Source: Dipteronia dyeriana (lineage: Eukaryota; Streptophyta; Magnoliopsida; Sapindales; Sapindaceae). From it: 64,000 nucleotides of DNA. A program made the position numbers and the translations under genes. Of this stretch, positions 12,590 to 24,297 are shown in pieces (position 1 is the first letter of the stretch; each line of letters opens with the position of its first letter). The notes beneath the pieces are model-generated. The model did no database searches, had not been told where the DNA came from, and saw only the letters and a list, made by a program, of their open reading frames with translations. Location: NCBI GenBank assembly GCA_032871835.1, contig CM065296.1:258001-322000 (forward strand), in the 5' to 3' direction.

Positions 12590-13492
12590 TTAGGGATATA
12601 ATCATTTCCCCCTCTATAGTTTGTCATATTAGACATTTTAAATGAAGAGTAAAATATTAGACACTTTACCTCCTCTAGTTTCAATAATAGTCATTCTCCC
12701 TCCCGAAAACCAAAATATTAGACATTTTATCCCTTGACCGTTAGGAATTCCGTGAGTCAACTACTTAGACCGTAAAAAAATCAATTAAATGACCTTATCA
12801 CCCTTTAATACAAGAGTTATATCATCTAATGATACCACTAATTGTTTTTAAAGGAAAAAAAAACTAATAAAAGTATTTAAAAAATAGAATTGAAAATAAA
12901 AAATTCAGTATTTCAAAAAATAAAAAAACAATATAATCTTTCAAAATAAATTTTAATATTGTTTTAGTTTTTTACAATTATACATTTTTATTATTTTATT
13001 ATTCTTTATATTAATGTTTTTTAAATGAATTTTTTATCTTTACATTTCATTCTGTATATTAATGTTTTTTTTTAAATCTATTTTTACATTTAATTATTTA
13101 TATTAATTTATGTTTAAATATATTTTTTAAAATTTTTTACTTTCAATTCTATTTTTTTAAATACTTTTTTTATTTTTTTTTTCTTATTTTTTTTCTTTGA
13201 AAACAATTAATGGTTTTATTAGGGGGCATAACCCATGTGTTCAAGGGTAATAAGACCATTTAAATGATTTGTTGATTGTCAAAGTACTTGACTAACGAAA
13301 TTCCTAACGGCCAAGAGGTAAAATGTCTAATATTTTGTTTTTATGGGCAATAATGGTCATTACTAAAACTATAGGGGGTAAAGTGTCTGATATTATATTT
13401 TTTAGGGGAGAGAATGGACATTACTGAAACTATATGAGGCAAAATGTCTAATATGGTAAATTACATAGGGGAAATGATTATATCCATCTATA
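12590..13492. mobile_element. Long inverted-repeat (foldback-type) MITE, about 0.9 kb
   Basis: The left arm (12590 to about 12900) and right arm (about 13120 to 13492) are inverted copies for nearly their full length. The ends read GGATATAATCATTTCCCC in both orientations, and inner matches include GACCGTTAGGAATTCCGT against its inverted partner and AATAGAATTGAAAATAAAA. Each arm repeats a module containing TATTAGACATTTTACC and TAGTTTCA.TAATG. The centre is nearly pure AT. No transposase ORF and no clear target duplication were found. Confidence 0.8.
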
Positions 13493-15340
13493 AAATACAA
13501 TTATGTTTGTGTATAATCAGGGGAAGAGAGGTCTCAATGTTCTTCTTTATTAACGGTATTATAACAATAATTACTGTAATTCAGTTTAAGTGAGTGCCTA
13601 GGGACAATTCTTCTAGGCCTAAGTATGGTTCTCAAGCCTATAACATTATTTCTATGCTTAGCTCATCTTCTGTTTTCAAAATCCCCACGGCACAACAACC
13701 AATAACAAAATCAATAACCCCCAAAATCAATAACACCGAAAGTTTTGGTTCAACCAACAAACACAATCCTAAACTTGTTTTGATTTAACATCGTTTAACA
13801 CAAACAAATATACATACACCATAAACCATCACAAAAACACATACAAAATTCCTAAACTCTATCCTCACCAAACCATACAACTCTATAAATCTGCAAACAA
13901 CAGTGTCATTTCATCAAACATATTAACTACAACCAAACACCTTAACTACAACAATACTGTCTCTTAAAAGCTTGATGTTGCATTTTATCAAACACCTTAT
14001 ATACAACCAACAACACGACATATACATCATCAGTGCTACATTTCAAACTTTAGTGTGAGTTCGGCACTTACATTGAATGGGTATGCTAGATTCAAGCTTG
14101 ACAGTGAACCTCGATTCAAGCTCAATTGAAGGAAGTGGTAGCCACTGTGAAGATTTCGATTGTCGAAAAGATTACGGTCGAGACCAAGATTCCACCGGAG
14201 ATGACAATAGGATTTGAAGAACAGTGGATTCCGGTCGACGGTGAGGACGATGAGATTTCAAATGGGAAGATTGAGTATTGGATTTGAATAGTAGTGGCTT
14301 CCCTTCTATGGATTGCTTGCAGGAGAATGATAGAGAAGAAAATTTCCGTTTCATCAATCAAGCGAAGGAGTAGAAGACAATGGCAGTTTTATCCTTACAC
14401 ATTTATGGAGGATTATTTTGTCATTTTGTACGGTTTGATCGTAGAGGGCATTATTGTCTTACACATATTATCTCCTCTTATTAGTAAATGATTTGTTTAC
14501 TCTTATTGTTACTCTTATTTGTTTAGCTAGGTAGGATTTAATTAAAGTAGTTGATTTAAACCTAGCTATGTTTCTGAGAAATTTCATATATATCATGCAT
14601 TCATGCCATGTATGATGTTTCTGTCTACAGACTCTACATTAAACCTAACTATGTTTGATCTTATTTGAACATATACTAAATTGATTTTAAATTTAATGTT
14701 GTAGGATTCGAGACCTATTTTATGACAAACTTGAGTGATGGAAAGAAACTTTGGAAATTGGCAGTCGAGAGGAAATGAAGAATAAATGCTATTGATTCAT
14801 TGATGATCAATGATTTATTTGTTATGTCATTGATTTTAAACTAGTTGTGTTTATTTTAGGATGCTGTCTGTGTAATGTTTAATATTGGTTCATGACTTTA
14901 TGGATTGTTGATTTTAAACTAATTGTGTACTTGTGTTTGTTTTAGGATGTTATTTGTTTAATGTTTACTATTGGTTTATGACTTTATGAATTATTGATTC
15001 GATTTGTATCAAATTAGCTATAATTATTCATGTACCGAACAAGTTTTAGTCTTTTAGAGGTTAAAATTTAAATAGGTAAAAATTTAAATAGAAAGGAAAA
15101 ACGAAAAAAATGAGTTTTTTAATATATTAAAGGGTTTGCGGGTCCGTGACTTCGCAGGTCCAGACCCAGACCCATGAAATTTCGTGGGTCCTCAAGGCAG
15201 GTCTGGGTCTAGGTCTGTTTAAGACCCGAACCCAAACACAAAAAATTTCATGGGTCCGGGTCTGATAGGATCCGATCCAAGCCCGACTCATTGTCATCCC
15301 TACTCTTAAGATGGTAGCAGCAAAAGCAAGAAATTATTTA
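13493..15340. other. Intergenic sequence, probable degraded transposon remnants
   Basis: I recognise no gene in this stretch. 13600-14090 is A/C-rich and 14090-14400 encodes short open frames on both strands without family features. 15130-15305 is rich in GGGTC/GACCC motifs and ends ..ATTGTCATCCCTA, which looks like the terminus of a hAT-type element. A matching left end was not found. Confidence 0.4.
14831..14998. repeat. Tandem duplication, about 80-90 bp x 2
   Basis: 14831-14908 and 14909-14998 both contain TGATTTTAAACTA.TTGTGT, TTTTAGGATG and ATGACTTTATG. The second copy has a short insertion. Confidence 0.85.
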
Positions 15341-15491
15341 CGGGTCCCATCTGTACTTGGGTTTCATTTAAATGCCTTACCACAAGTCCAAGTCCAAGCC
15401 CATTCCATTTTTCATTCATCATATTTTCAGCTGAAAATATCTGGCCATTGATTACCCAAATTATTATCATTTATGATGAATTTCAGATTAC
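15341..15491 (+). repeat. Direct repeat copy B of PRMT5 upstream segment
   Basis: This is the second copy of the block at 10945-11132, in the same orientation, about 4.4 kb away. It has substitutions and a deletion of about 33 bp relative to copy A. Just before it, 15316-15340 (GCAGCAAAAGCAAG..ATTTAC) faintly resembles the PRMT5 leader at about 10850-10885. It keeps the AGCCCA motif. It lies about 500 bp beyond the 3' end of the DUF1218 gene. Confidence 0.85.
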
Positions 15492-15994
15492 GAATCAAAT
15501 TATAAAGAAATTCCCTTTATTAATATTCCATTTTTATATGGATGCTGCACATAAACTTCCACTTCAGGAAAGAAATCCCCTTTATTAATATTCCATTTTA
15601 CATATAACTTGATTCGCTTTCTTTTCATGTCAAATTCGATGCATGTTACCTGATACACAAATATTTTGCTCAAATTCACTACTTCCATGGTCCAAAAGCC
15701 CAAAGATACTGGAAAAGGCTCCCATGTCTGAAAGAGAGTTAAAATTTTACTTTCTATTGATGTTCTTGGAAGAAAAATAATAATAAGCAGAGCTGTGATT
15801 GGCACACAAGATTGGTCAACCACGAAATTAAACCCATGTTAACTAAAACAGTTGTTATTATGCATTAGATAGAATTAAACCCAGTAAATCCTTGGTCGTC
15901 AAAGTCATACACGATAATATAGCCATAGCCATAAAGCAGATAGAATATTTACAAATGCCCTTAAAAGTTTTGATCTAAAAAGCTTGAACATGAT

Positions 15995-16792
15995 TCAGGC
16001 AGTGCCCTTGAAATGCTGAGCTTCATTGTATGCTGGTGTATCCAGACCTTTGGCGTCTGTTGTCAAATCATCAAAGTAGTCCTCCCGGGCATTATCAGCC
16101 AGCATAAGGGCAACCAACCAGAAGAGGGCCGAATCAAGGGAAACAAAAGCACCTCCACCGAGAAGGCCAGTTTTAGCGGTGGGGCATGTTGTCTCCAGAT
16201 TCTTATGCACGTTGCGACTCAAATGAAGTTGCTCTGTAATCGTTGGCCACAAGAGAAGTGTTGCTGCTAATCCACCAGTAAACCTGTCAAAAGTAATATT
16301 AGGATTGCCTTGTCGATTGATATGGATATATGACAAAATCAAAAGAGTGTAAAGGTACTTACAGAGCAATATTGAAGAAGACAAGAAAATAAGTGCTTCG
16401 AAACAAAACAGACTGTGGAACAGACTTTCCTTTGTAAGGATAAAAGAGGGCGAGATATCCAGCGACGATACAAGCCAGGAGAAACGCAGTGGACAGGTAT
16501 CCCAAGACCACTGATGGATCAGTTGGATACTTGCAAATCACAACACCCTTACCAGCTATTGGTGTCCCAGATGCAGGCTGAATCAGATCAATATAAATAA
16601 TTTAATAACATATTGTTCCCCATCATCATAATTCATAATTCAATCTTGAGTGTAAACCCTAATACTGTTTGTATTAACCCTAATATCTCAATTAAACATC
16701 ACCTTCTTATTTTCAGCAACAACTCCCAATATGAAGGACACTACACCCAAAGTTGCGACTATAAGAGACATTTGCTTAATGGTGACAGCCAT
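15995..16792 (-). CDS. DUF1218 (Fb34/MWL-like) membrane protein
   Basis: Three exons, 16703-16792, 16363-16577 and 15995-16283, encode about 197 residues. The start MAVTIKQMSLIVATLG and the motif VVAENKKPASGTPIAGKGVV followed by CKYPTDPSV match the plant DUF1218 family, which includes cotton fiber protein Fb34 and the MODIFYING WALL LIGNIN proteins. Four hydrophobic stretches are visible: about 8-26 (which may act as a signal anchor), 47-70, 86-114 and around the AFVSLDSALFWLVALML segment. Conserved cysteines occur in VVICKY and TTCPT. Relatives sit in the endomembrane system and affect secondary-wall lignin or cell expansion; that role is not shown here. It is transcribed away from the GH17 gene, about 3 kb distant. 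Confidence 0.93.
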
Positions 16793-17035
16793 CGCGATGC
16801 TCTACCAACACACAACACACAACACACAAAAATAAAATAAAAATACAGACAAAAACAAAAATCGAAGATTCATAAAATAAAAGGCAGCATCATCATCATC
16901 AATTCATACCTGCAACGAAGGAAGGAAGGAAGAAAAGGGAGATCTGGAATCTGTAGAGTTTCAGAGTTTTGGAATCTGAATCTCTCTCTCTCCAACCTTA
17001 AGAGCATAAAAAGGAGTTAGAAGGGAAGGTGATTG

Positions 17036-17042
17036 ATATATA
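17036..17042 (-). promoter_or_regulatory. Probable TATA box of the DUF1218 gene
   Basis: On the minus strand the sequence reads GTATATATC, about 245 bp upstream of the ATG. It is followed by a CT-rich leader (16930-17000), a common plant arrangement. Confidence 0.5.
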
Positions 17043-17078
17043 CTCCAACTCCAACTCCAACTCCAACTCCAAAGTCTA
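17042..17078. repeat. Microsatellite (ACTCCA)6
   Basis: Six consecutive ACTCCA-type units lie directly upstream of the presumed TATA box of the DUF1218 gene. Confidence 0.95.
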
Positions 17079-18423
17079 ATTCTAAATAAAAACTAAAAAG
17101 TCTCTCCTTACTCCTTATCTTTCGCGGATGGATTCTGACTTTTCCCGGGATCCCATTCCCGTTCCCATCCAATCTCTATATTAACATCACTTTTTTGTCC
17201 CTACTATTTCATTTCCTTTTCCGCCTGTAATTAATTAATTATTCATTATTAGCTGTCAAATTAATCTCCCAATTCTTGTTATTCCTATTTATTCTCTTTT
17301 TTATTACTCGTAAATGGTATATTGTTGCTCCTCCGTTGCTCTTGCCGTTTCAGTCCATACATTTTCATTTTCATTTTTTTTTTCTTTCTCGGCTTTCATA
17401 CCATATATATTGGCTGTATTTAAGATTATCAGCTGTCAATTACCAAAAATAAATAAAATTAATTTACCATAGTCATTTCTTAGTTGGTTATTCCTATTTT
17501 CTTATTGTCTGTTATACGATTTTAATAATTATAATTTGTGATGTAAAATGGACCGGATTCAGTCCGGAAAACTTTGGATTGGGTCATATTTAAAAAAAAA
17601 AACAAAAACAAATAAAGATCTGGGAGGAGAGCATAGATTATTCCTGATTTTCAACCAAACCTCATTTTATTTAAATTAGTTTAATTTTTATTTTAGTCCA
17701 AATTTTTAATTAGATACCATGATTTTTTTTCAATTTCTTTAATTATTAAAACAGCTATTTTAAATTTTTGTTTGAAAAATATATATTATACATGTTTGTT
17801 AAAATTAGATATTTTGAATTCAATTTCGGATCGAATCCAGAAAAAATTTGGATTCAGATTCTTTAAATACTATATTCGAAAATCGGATTTGAATATTTTT
17901 AAATTTGGACCTTTTTTTAAAATGTGAAACTTGGGATTGGATCCGGATTATTTGATCCAATTAACACCTCTAATCACGAATCATGAATGGTATAATGTTG
18001 TTGGTGTTGCCGTTTGAGGGTGGCCTAGTCAATTTTCGTTGTCAAAAACGAAGGTTAAGACAAGTTAAAGGTAATCGAACTTTTTGGTATGATAATGATA
18101 ATTGCATGAACCAAATACTATATATTATAACATCTCAACCGGCACGCCAGCTATGGTTTATAAATTTGAATTATTATTATTATTAAAAAAATTCACATCA
18201 CCTAGTCACATCCATGTACACACTTGCAATTGATAAAGACCACCCAAATTTACAAATGCTATACATAAAAATAGCCGGTTAAAACCATTAAATTTTGGTT
18301 AATGCCGTTAACGCTAATCCTAGAAGAACTTATAAGTAGGTACTAGGGTCAACACATTGACTAAATCCACTCCTTAGAGTTGGTAAAATCACATCTTTTT
18401 ATGAGGTAAAAAGTTGTTACTGT
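17079..18423. other. Intergenic region, possible worn hAT-like element
   Basis: No gene was recognised. 17535-17980 contains GGATTCAGTCCGGA, GATCGAATCC, ATTGGATCCGGATTA and ends GATCCAATTAACACCTCT. That pattern of GGATC/CCGGA strings plus a ..ACACCTCT end is typical of worn hAT-type non-autonomous elements. Borders are unclear. Confidence 0.35.
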
Positions 18424-18426
18424 TTA

Positions 18427-19174
18427 GGATCCGTTTGATTTTTGCTGATGACTGAACAATACTGAATGTTATTGAAGATTGAATAGTGATTGAAAATTGA
18501 AAACTGAAAAAATATATTTGTTTTTTTTTTCCACTGAAAATTGAATATAAGTGATAAGTTGTTTGTTTTTTTAAGTTATAATATCTAAAAATAAATATTT
18601 TTACATCTATACCATTCTAACTATTATTTGTTATATATTTACATTTTAATATATTAAGGACAACTCTAACATGTAAATTAATTCTAAAATAAATTTATTT
18701 ATTTATTAAAAATATTTTATACATTATTCCATTTGTTGAATTACATTAAAAATGAGCATAATATTTGATGGTGATACATTCTAAAATTCTCAAGAAATAT
18801 TAATAAAAACAAAAAATCAACTACTACTTGATTTTGACCCAAATAGCATAAGGCGGTGCATCTCATCCATGTATATATATATAACTTTTTTTCTTCCCAA
18901 AATTAACATCTAAAAAAAAAAAACTCTTTAGAACAAGTGAAAAAGACGTAATCAAACTGTAATATAAAATTAATAAAAATAATTATCAAATTATGGAAAC
19001 AAGAAAGAGTTCTTACTGGAATATAATAGGAAAACCAGTAAAAAACACTTTAAAAAAAAATGGTTTTAATTGCCCATGAAGTGATTTTAACACTTATAAA
19101 ATCAAACAAAACAACTGAACAAAACACACACATTAAATGACATTCAGTGTTAAATCAAAAAATCAAACAGGTCC
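18427..19174. mobile_element. Tourist/PIF-Harbinger-like MITE, 748 bp, TTA target duplication
   Basis: The left end GGATCCGTTTGATTTTTG is inverted at the right end (reverse complement GGACCTGTTTGATTTTTTG). Both sides are flanked by TTA (18424-18426 and 19175-19177). GG..C.GTTTG.TT termini with 3-bp TTA/TAA duplications are the hallmark of Tourist-like elements. The interior is AT-rich without coding potential. Confidence 0.82.
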
Positions 19175-19177
19175 TTA

Positions 19178-19789
19178 TTATCATATTATTAATAAACTCA
19201 AAATTATGTAGGATCCAAATGCTTGAAGCCCAGTTTACAATCCTATGAAGCTTGAGCCCATTAATGATTCAATCATGGAGATATCATATTCCTTACTTAT
19301 TTTATTATTTAAGAAATAAAAATAGAATAGCGGCTCTCCACTCCATATTACTCTTTGGGACGTGCAAATAGACAACTGGAAAACATTCTTTATTCATCTT
19401 TTACTTGCATATAAATCATTCAGCTTTATAAAATGATAAATGATTCGGTGGTGTTTATGCCTGACACAGCTCTAACCTGATCGATAATAAATATACTTCA
19501 TCTTCGTCTTCATCTCTATCGGGTATATCTTTAGCTTCACCCAAAGAGCTGGCAGAATCGAAACCTGTTCGAAATCATTGGTCTCGTAGCAGCACTTCCC
19601 TAGTAACTAGTAAGTAGTCAAATTCTGTTGTGAATTGTTTTCTTACTTGATCAACTTTACCTTTTTTGTTTTTCGTGCTTTTACTGGCTCCTTTGGCTCC
19701 TGCTCTTAATCAATAGGTTCTATTTGGTTAATTATTAATAGAGCTTTCCATTTAAGCCCATGTGTTGAATTAAAATTCGCACGAGATAT
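19178..19789 (+). promoter_or_regulatory. Upstream region of the GH17 gene
   Basis: The proximal promoter and leader probably lie here. AGCCCA motifs occur at about 19227 and 19255. 19500-19740 is T/C-rich and could be a leader with an intron. No definite TATA box can be assigned. Confidence 0.4.
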
Positions 19790-21321
19790 ATGGGATCGTC
19801 AAAACAAGGGCTTCGGGTTGTGTTGTTGCTGATAGTGATAGATTGTGTGAGTGGAGTAGGAGTGAATTGGGGAACACAGGCAACACACCCTCTGCCGCAT
19901 TCAACGGTGGTGAGGTTGCTAAGAGATAATGGTGTGGACAAGGTTAAGCTGTTCGACGCTGATTCCCAGACTCTGAAAGCACTGGGTAACTCTGGGATTC
20001 AAGTCATGGCTGGTATTCCAAATGAGATGCTCTCTACTCTTGCCACTAGTGTCCAGGCTGCTGAAAATTGGGTTGCTAAAAATGTCTCTGCTCATCTCTC
20101 TTCCAATGCTGTAGATATCAGGTAAACATATCTGCTTTGCTTCATTTCAGAGCTTGTTTCATAATTTACCAGCAATTTACTTGTTGTCATTTGTCAAGGT
20201 ATGTTGCAGTTGGAAATGAACCCTTTCTGTCCACGTACAATGGAACCTTCATATCAACAACTCTTCCTGCTCTTCAAAATATCCAGGCAGCTCTTATAAA
20301 AGCTGGTTTGAGCACTCGGGTCAAAGTCACAGTTCCTCTCAACGCTGATGTTTACCAAAGTTCAACAACTTCCCCCTCCACTGGCGACTTCAGGAGTGAC
20401 ATTCTTGACCGCATGCTGGAAATTGTTAAGTTCTTAAGTGACAATGGGGCTCCATTTACGGTTAACATCTACCCTTTCATAAGCCTCTACACCGATCCCA
20501 ATTTCCCCATCGACTTCGCCTTCTTTGATGATAACTATCCCTCTCCAATAAAAGATAATGAACGAATCTATACGAATGTGTTTGATGCCAACTATGACAC
20601 ACTTGTATGGGCGTTACAGAAAAATGGATATGGTAACATGACCATAATTGTCGGGGAGATTGGCTGGCCTACTGACGGAGATAGAAATGCCAATTTCAAG
20701 TATGCACAGCGGTTCAACCAAGGGTTTATGTCACGCATCAATGCCGGAAAGGGTACTCCGATGAGACCTGGCCCTATGGATGCCTACTTATTTAGCCTCA
20801 TAGATGAAGATGCCAAAAGCATTCAGCCAGGTAATTTTGAACGCCATTGGGGTATATTTTACTTTGATGGGCGACCCAAGTACCAGCTTAACCGTGGAAC
20901 ATCCGATGCAGATGGTTTGGTAGCAGCAAAGGATGTACATTATCTTGCCCAAAAATGGTGCGTCATGGCACCTTCCGTGAGTCTCGATGACCCACAAGTT
21001 GCACCTAGTGTGAGTTACGCTTGTGCGAATGCAGATTGCACAAGTCTTGGATACGGAACTTCCTGTAGCAATTTGGATGCTATTGGCAACATCTCATATG
21101 CATTCAACAGTTACTACCAGATACATAATCAGCTTGATAGTGCCTGCAGGTTTCCAAACCTTTCAACTATTACCACTAAAGATCCATCTGTTGGAGATTG
21201 CCAATTTAGGATCATGATTCAAACACTTGCTACAAGTGCTGGGGTAAACAGACTTGTATCTATTAAAAAGCCTGTTGATCTAGTGGTTTTTGTGTTTACT
21301 TTTCTGTTTACTATTCTGTGA
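19790..21321 (+). CDS. GPI-anchored glucan endo-1,3-beta-glucosidase (GH17 + X8)
   Basis: Two exons, 19790-20121 and 20199-21321, encode 484 residues. In order there is a signal peptide (about 1-23), a GH17 barrel starting [12 protein letters not shown], proton donor E118 in VAVGNEPF, nucleophile E264 in [13 protein letters not shown], an X8/CBM43 domain (about 363-450, KWCV to CQFRI, with its cysteines), and a hydrophobic tail after SIKKPVD typical of GPI anchoring. The short intron falls just before the catalytic GNEPF block, as in related genes. The enzyme class hydrolyses 1,3-beta-glucan (callose) at the cell surface; X8 domains bind beta-1,3-glucan. It resembles Arabidopsis At4g31140 and the glucosidase 8 type. 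Substrate and plasmodesmal location are inferred, not seen. Confidence 0.95.
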
Positions 21322-21501
21322 ATATTGAGACTTCAGTGTGTTGAGTATTATTATTGTTAATATTTCAAAAGCAAATTCACGTCCTGTGAAGTGGTCTGAC
21401 TATACATCTTCTGATGCATTATGAATCCAACTCATCAATCCCCCAACTCCTAAAATAAGAAAAAACTTCTATGAATGTTCAGATATGAATCATATATTAT
21501 T

Positions 21502-21632
21502 TTCAAACAATCCTTCTATTTTGATTTGTTTCCTACCCTTGCAGATTTTTCTCCAGTAGAATACAGAGATTTACATTATTATTCAAAGACAATCCTTCTA
21601 TTTTGTTTTGTATCCTATCCTTGCAGATTTCT
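21502..21632. repeat. Direct repeat pair, about 50 bp, spaced about 83 bp
   Basis: CAATCCTTCTATTTTG.TTTGT.TCCTA.CCTTGCAGATTT occurs at about 21508-21549 and again at about 21591-21630 with a few substitutions. Confidence 0.8.
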
Positions 21633-21929
21633 GGTTTCATGAGCTGCATGCAGTCTGTTAGCTTGAGAACACGTATGGGCCTTACCAAACTTCAAAAATT
21701 GAGTCACCAGAAAATACCGGTCTGCAAGACCATTGATTCAATGGCGGAGAGAGAGCGTTGAGTGCATGAAATCAACCGAGGACTCCATAGTTCAAACTGA
21801 AGTTCAGGGAATGCTTAGCCAACCTTGTCAGATATTTTCATTGAATTGTTGGCAAGTCTTCTGCAGATTTATATGACTAGAACTGAGGACTAAATCTGAC
21901 ATAGTAGATTTACGTTTCAGCCTTAAAGA

Positions 21930-21990
21930 ATTTAACAATTGATTCGATCTCCATACAATAATTTAACAGTTGATTCGATCTCAATATAAT
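21930..21990. repeat. Tandem duplication, 31 bp x 2
   Basis: ATTTAACA.TTGATTCGATCT is repeated back to back at 21930 and 21961, with two or three differences. Confidence 0.9.
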
Positions 21991-22293
21991 AAAAAATCAT
22001 ACAACACCAACATTTAAAAGGTACCCATCACCATTTGAACTCATACTATTGACTGCTACGATTCACATTCAAACTTCGTCAAAAAAGTAATTTTAATCAC
22101 CAACTGTAATATATGATCTTAATTTGTAGACTAACGGCAGGGGAATTTGGTCCACGCATACATTTGCAAGCAGCACAAGATGTTGCCAGTTTCTCCTTCA
22201 TTAGTTCATAGTTTGAGATTGAAAGAAAAGGAGAAATTTCAAAAGCAGAAGCAAGAAGAAGAAGATCCTACCAGAGTGAGCAGTTGCACCATT

Positions 22294-24297
22294 CTATTGT
22301 CCCGTTTGATGATTTTGAAGATAGTCCCTTGATCTTATGTCAGCCTAGAATCAATGTAAAAAAAGTACAGGCTAGAATTAAATATCATCTCTCAAACATG
22401 ATAAGTAGATCAAAAGAAGAACAAACCAATGGAAAAGTTGACAGGAAAACACTGCGCTTTACCTGTCGGATTGGCTCTGGCACACGATATTTACAAGTCA
22501 TTTTGACAATCATGATTGCCGAATCAAGTGATATGCGGTGACCAACTGAAATAAAAATAGGCTTCAGTGTATCCTCAGTTGATTTCATTGCCTGTAAAAA
22601 AGTAAAATGATTTGAAATACAATACTGCAGGTCAAAGCTTTAGCCTTTAGTGCTAACAAAACAAGATGATCAACAAAAACTCCTGAAATAGATCCATCCA
22701 TCTAAAAAGAAATGAAAGCTATATTCAATAGAAAACCGTGGTCATAAACATGATTAAACCCATACATCCAGCTAAGCCAATATTTCCAAAGATACAAAAA
22801 GCTCACTCTCAACCACCAACTGCTTAGAATATGATGGATTTTAAACCTATTCAACACTCAAATGCAAGTGGACAGGAAGAGGCCTTATAAAAAAACAGTA
22901 GTTTTCACATAAAAGATTGATCAGCCAGATTCACTGCTTGTTACTCTTCTGATAAAGATACCAAACACCAGTATGTGAAGCAGGAGTTGATGAAAATAAA
23001 GAAATAAATAAAAATACTTCTTCTTGTCATAGGATCCATGTAGAGATTCAAATATTTGAAACAAAAACTCACGAAAATTCATTTACCACTCCCCATGTGA
23101 ATCCAGAGGCTCCTGTCAAAGTAATAATATTTCCATTACAATTTTCTTTTGCTCGAAGAAGTTGTCTGACTGTAGAATGTGTAAGACCATCCACATGGTG
23201 CAGCTGAAATACATAAAAGTTAGAAAATTTAAGATCAAGTGCTCAATACGTGAAATGATGCATTCCATATGAGCAAACAAACCAAGAGGGGTCATTTAAG
23301 TGAAGTGGGATGAAATCATTCAATAGCTTGAAACCTTTGAGAACTTTAGCGCCAATGGTTTAATAAAAAGAAATTTGCACAACTCCAATATCTAGAAAGA
23401 AGAGAATTTTTGTTTCCATTTTAAATTCTATTCCTATTTCCTACTATGCAAGAAGAGTTTACAGAGGGTGAGTACTCACATTCTTTCCAATCCCAATTGT
23501 GGGGAGATTAGCCAGAACGCCAAGATGACAGGCCAATCCAAATCCTTGAAAAGAAAGTTGATAAATTACAGTCACGATGAATCCAATAATGGATGGATGC
23601 GAAAAAGTACATTGCACAGCGATAAGCAAAAAGACTTGCCTCGAGGATGGAGCAATCCATTGCCATCAACCAACAGTACCTGTTGACATGAATCTGATAA
23701 TAATTAAAATAGTGAATTATTGAAGAATGCATAGAATCACAATCACAATCACCTGCGGGTAGAAAGGATTAGCATTCTTTTTCATGTTGTCCAAAAGCTG
23801 CAAAAGAACTGGAGCCTACAATGGAGACAAGAATAGGACTTGTTGTTTCGATAAATAATACATAAAGAGAAAGAAATTCAAAGAAAAGGCAAAAGCTTTG
23901 ACCTCACGAAAGGCAAGGAAACCAGGCACGTAAGGGACTTGAGGCGTGAGTAGACACAGATCCTGGTAGACTATTTGCAGAGTTTTGAGTTGTAACACGA
24001 TGAGGCAGCCACATGCAATGGATGGATCTTCCTTTGAGAAGCTTATATCGACTCCACCCACATACTTCAACAACGCCCCGTCTTCTTCTTCCTCTTCCTT
24101 TTCTATTTCGGACGGTAATTTCCATGTAAAATCGTCCTCAGTAATCAGTCTCTTCTTCAGCTCATCTTGAACCCTGTATTCACAAGCATACAATATGTAA
24201 TACATCATTCAAGAATCAGTATCACAAGCACACATAATCTTTTTCGATACTTTACTCTATCCAATTCTTGGTTTCGGTTTCACCAGGATCTGACATC
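22294..24297 (-). CDS. Endonuclease V (Nfi-type repair/RNA nuclease)
   Basis: Eight exons, 24257-24297, 23903-24173, 23753-23815, 23640-23679, 23480-23544, 23087-23203, 22463-22591 and 22294-22344, encode about 258 residues. The family signatures are YVGGVDISF (metal-binding D56), FLAFRE (E104), LLVDGNGLLHPRGFGLACHLG (D130, H136; split across a junction) and TGASGFTWG. Bacterial Nfi cleaves next to deaminated adenine (inosine) in DNA; eukaryotic members prefer inosine in RNA. Exon 4 ends CGAG|GCAAGT, so the following intron uses a GC donor. The gene is head-to-head with DCAF1, with 381 bp between start codons. From memory, this pairing is kept in Arabidopsis (At4g31150/At4g31160). Confidence 0.95.

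Larger units (their letters stand above)
21322..22293. other. Convergent 3' flanks of GH17 gene and endonuclease V
   Basis: This 972-bp AT-rich stretch has no recognised gene. It contains two local duplications listed separately, suggesting repeated slippage or repair in this interval. Confidence 0.55.

Noticed and set aside
15500..15823. A 107-residue open frame on the minus strand downstream of the DUF1218 gene
   Set aside because: It overlaps the end region of the PRMT5-upstream repeat and contains a short direct repeat (CTTTATTAATATTCCATTTT twice). It shows no family motif, so it is more likely a chance frame or worn remnant.
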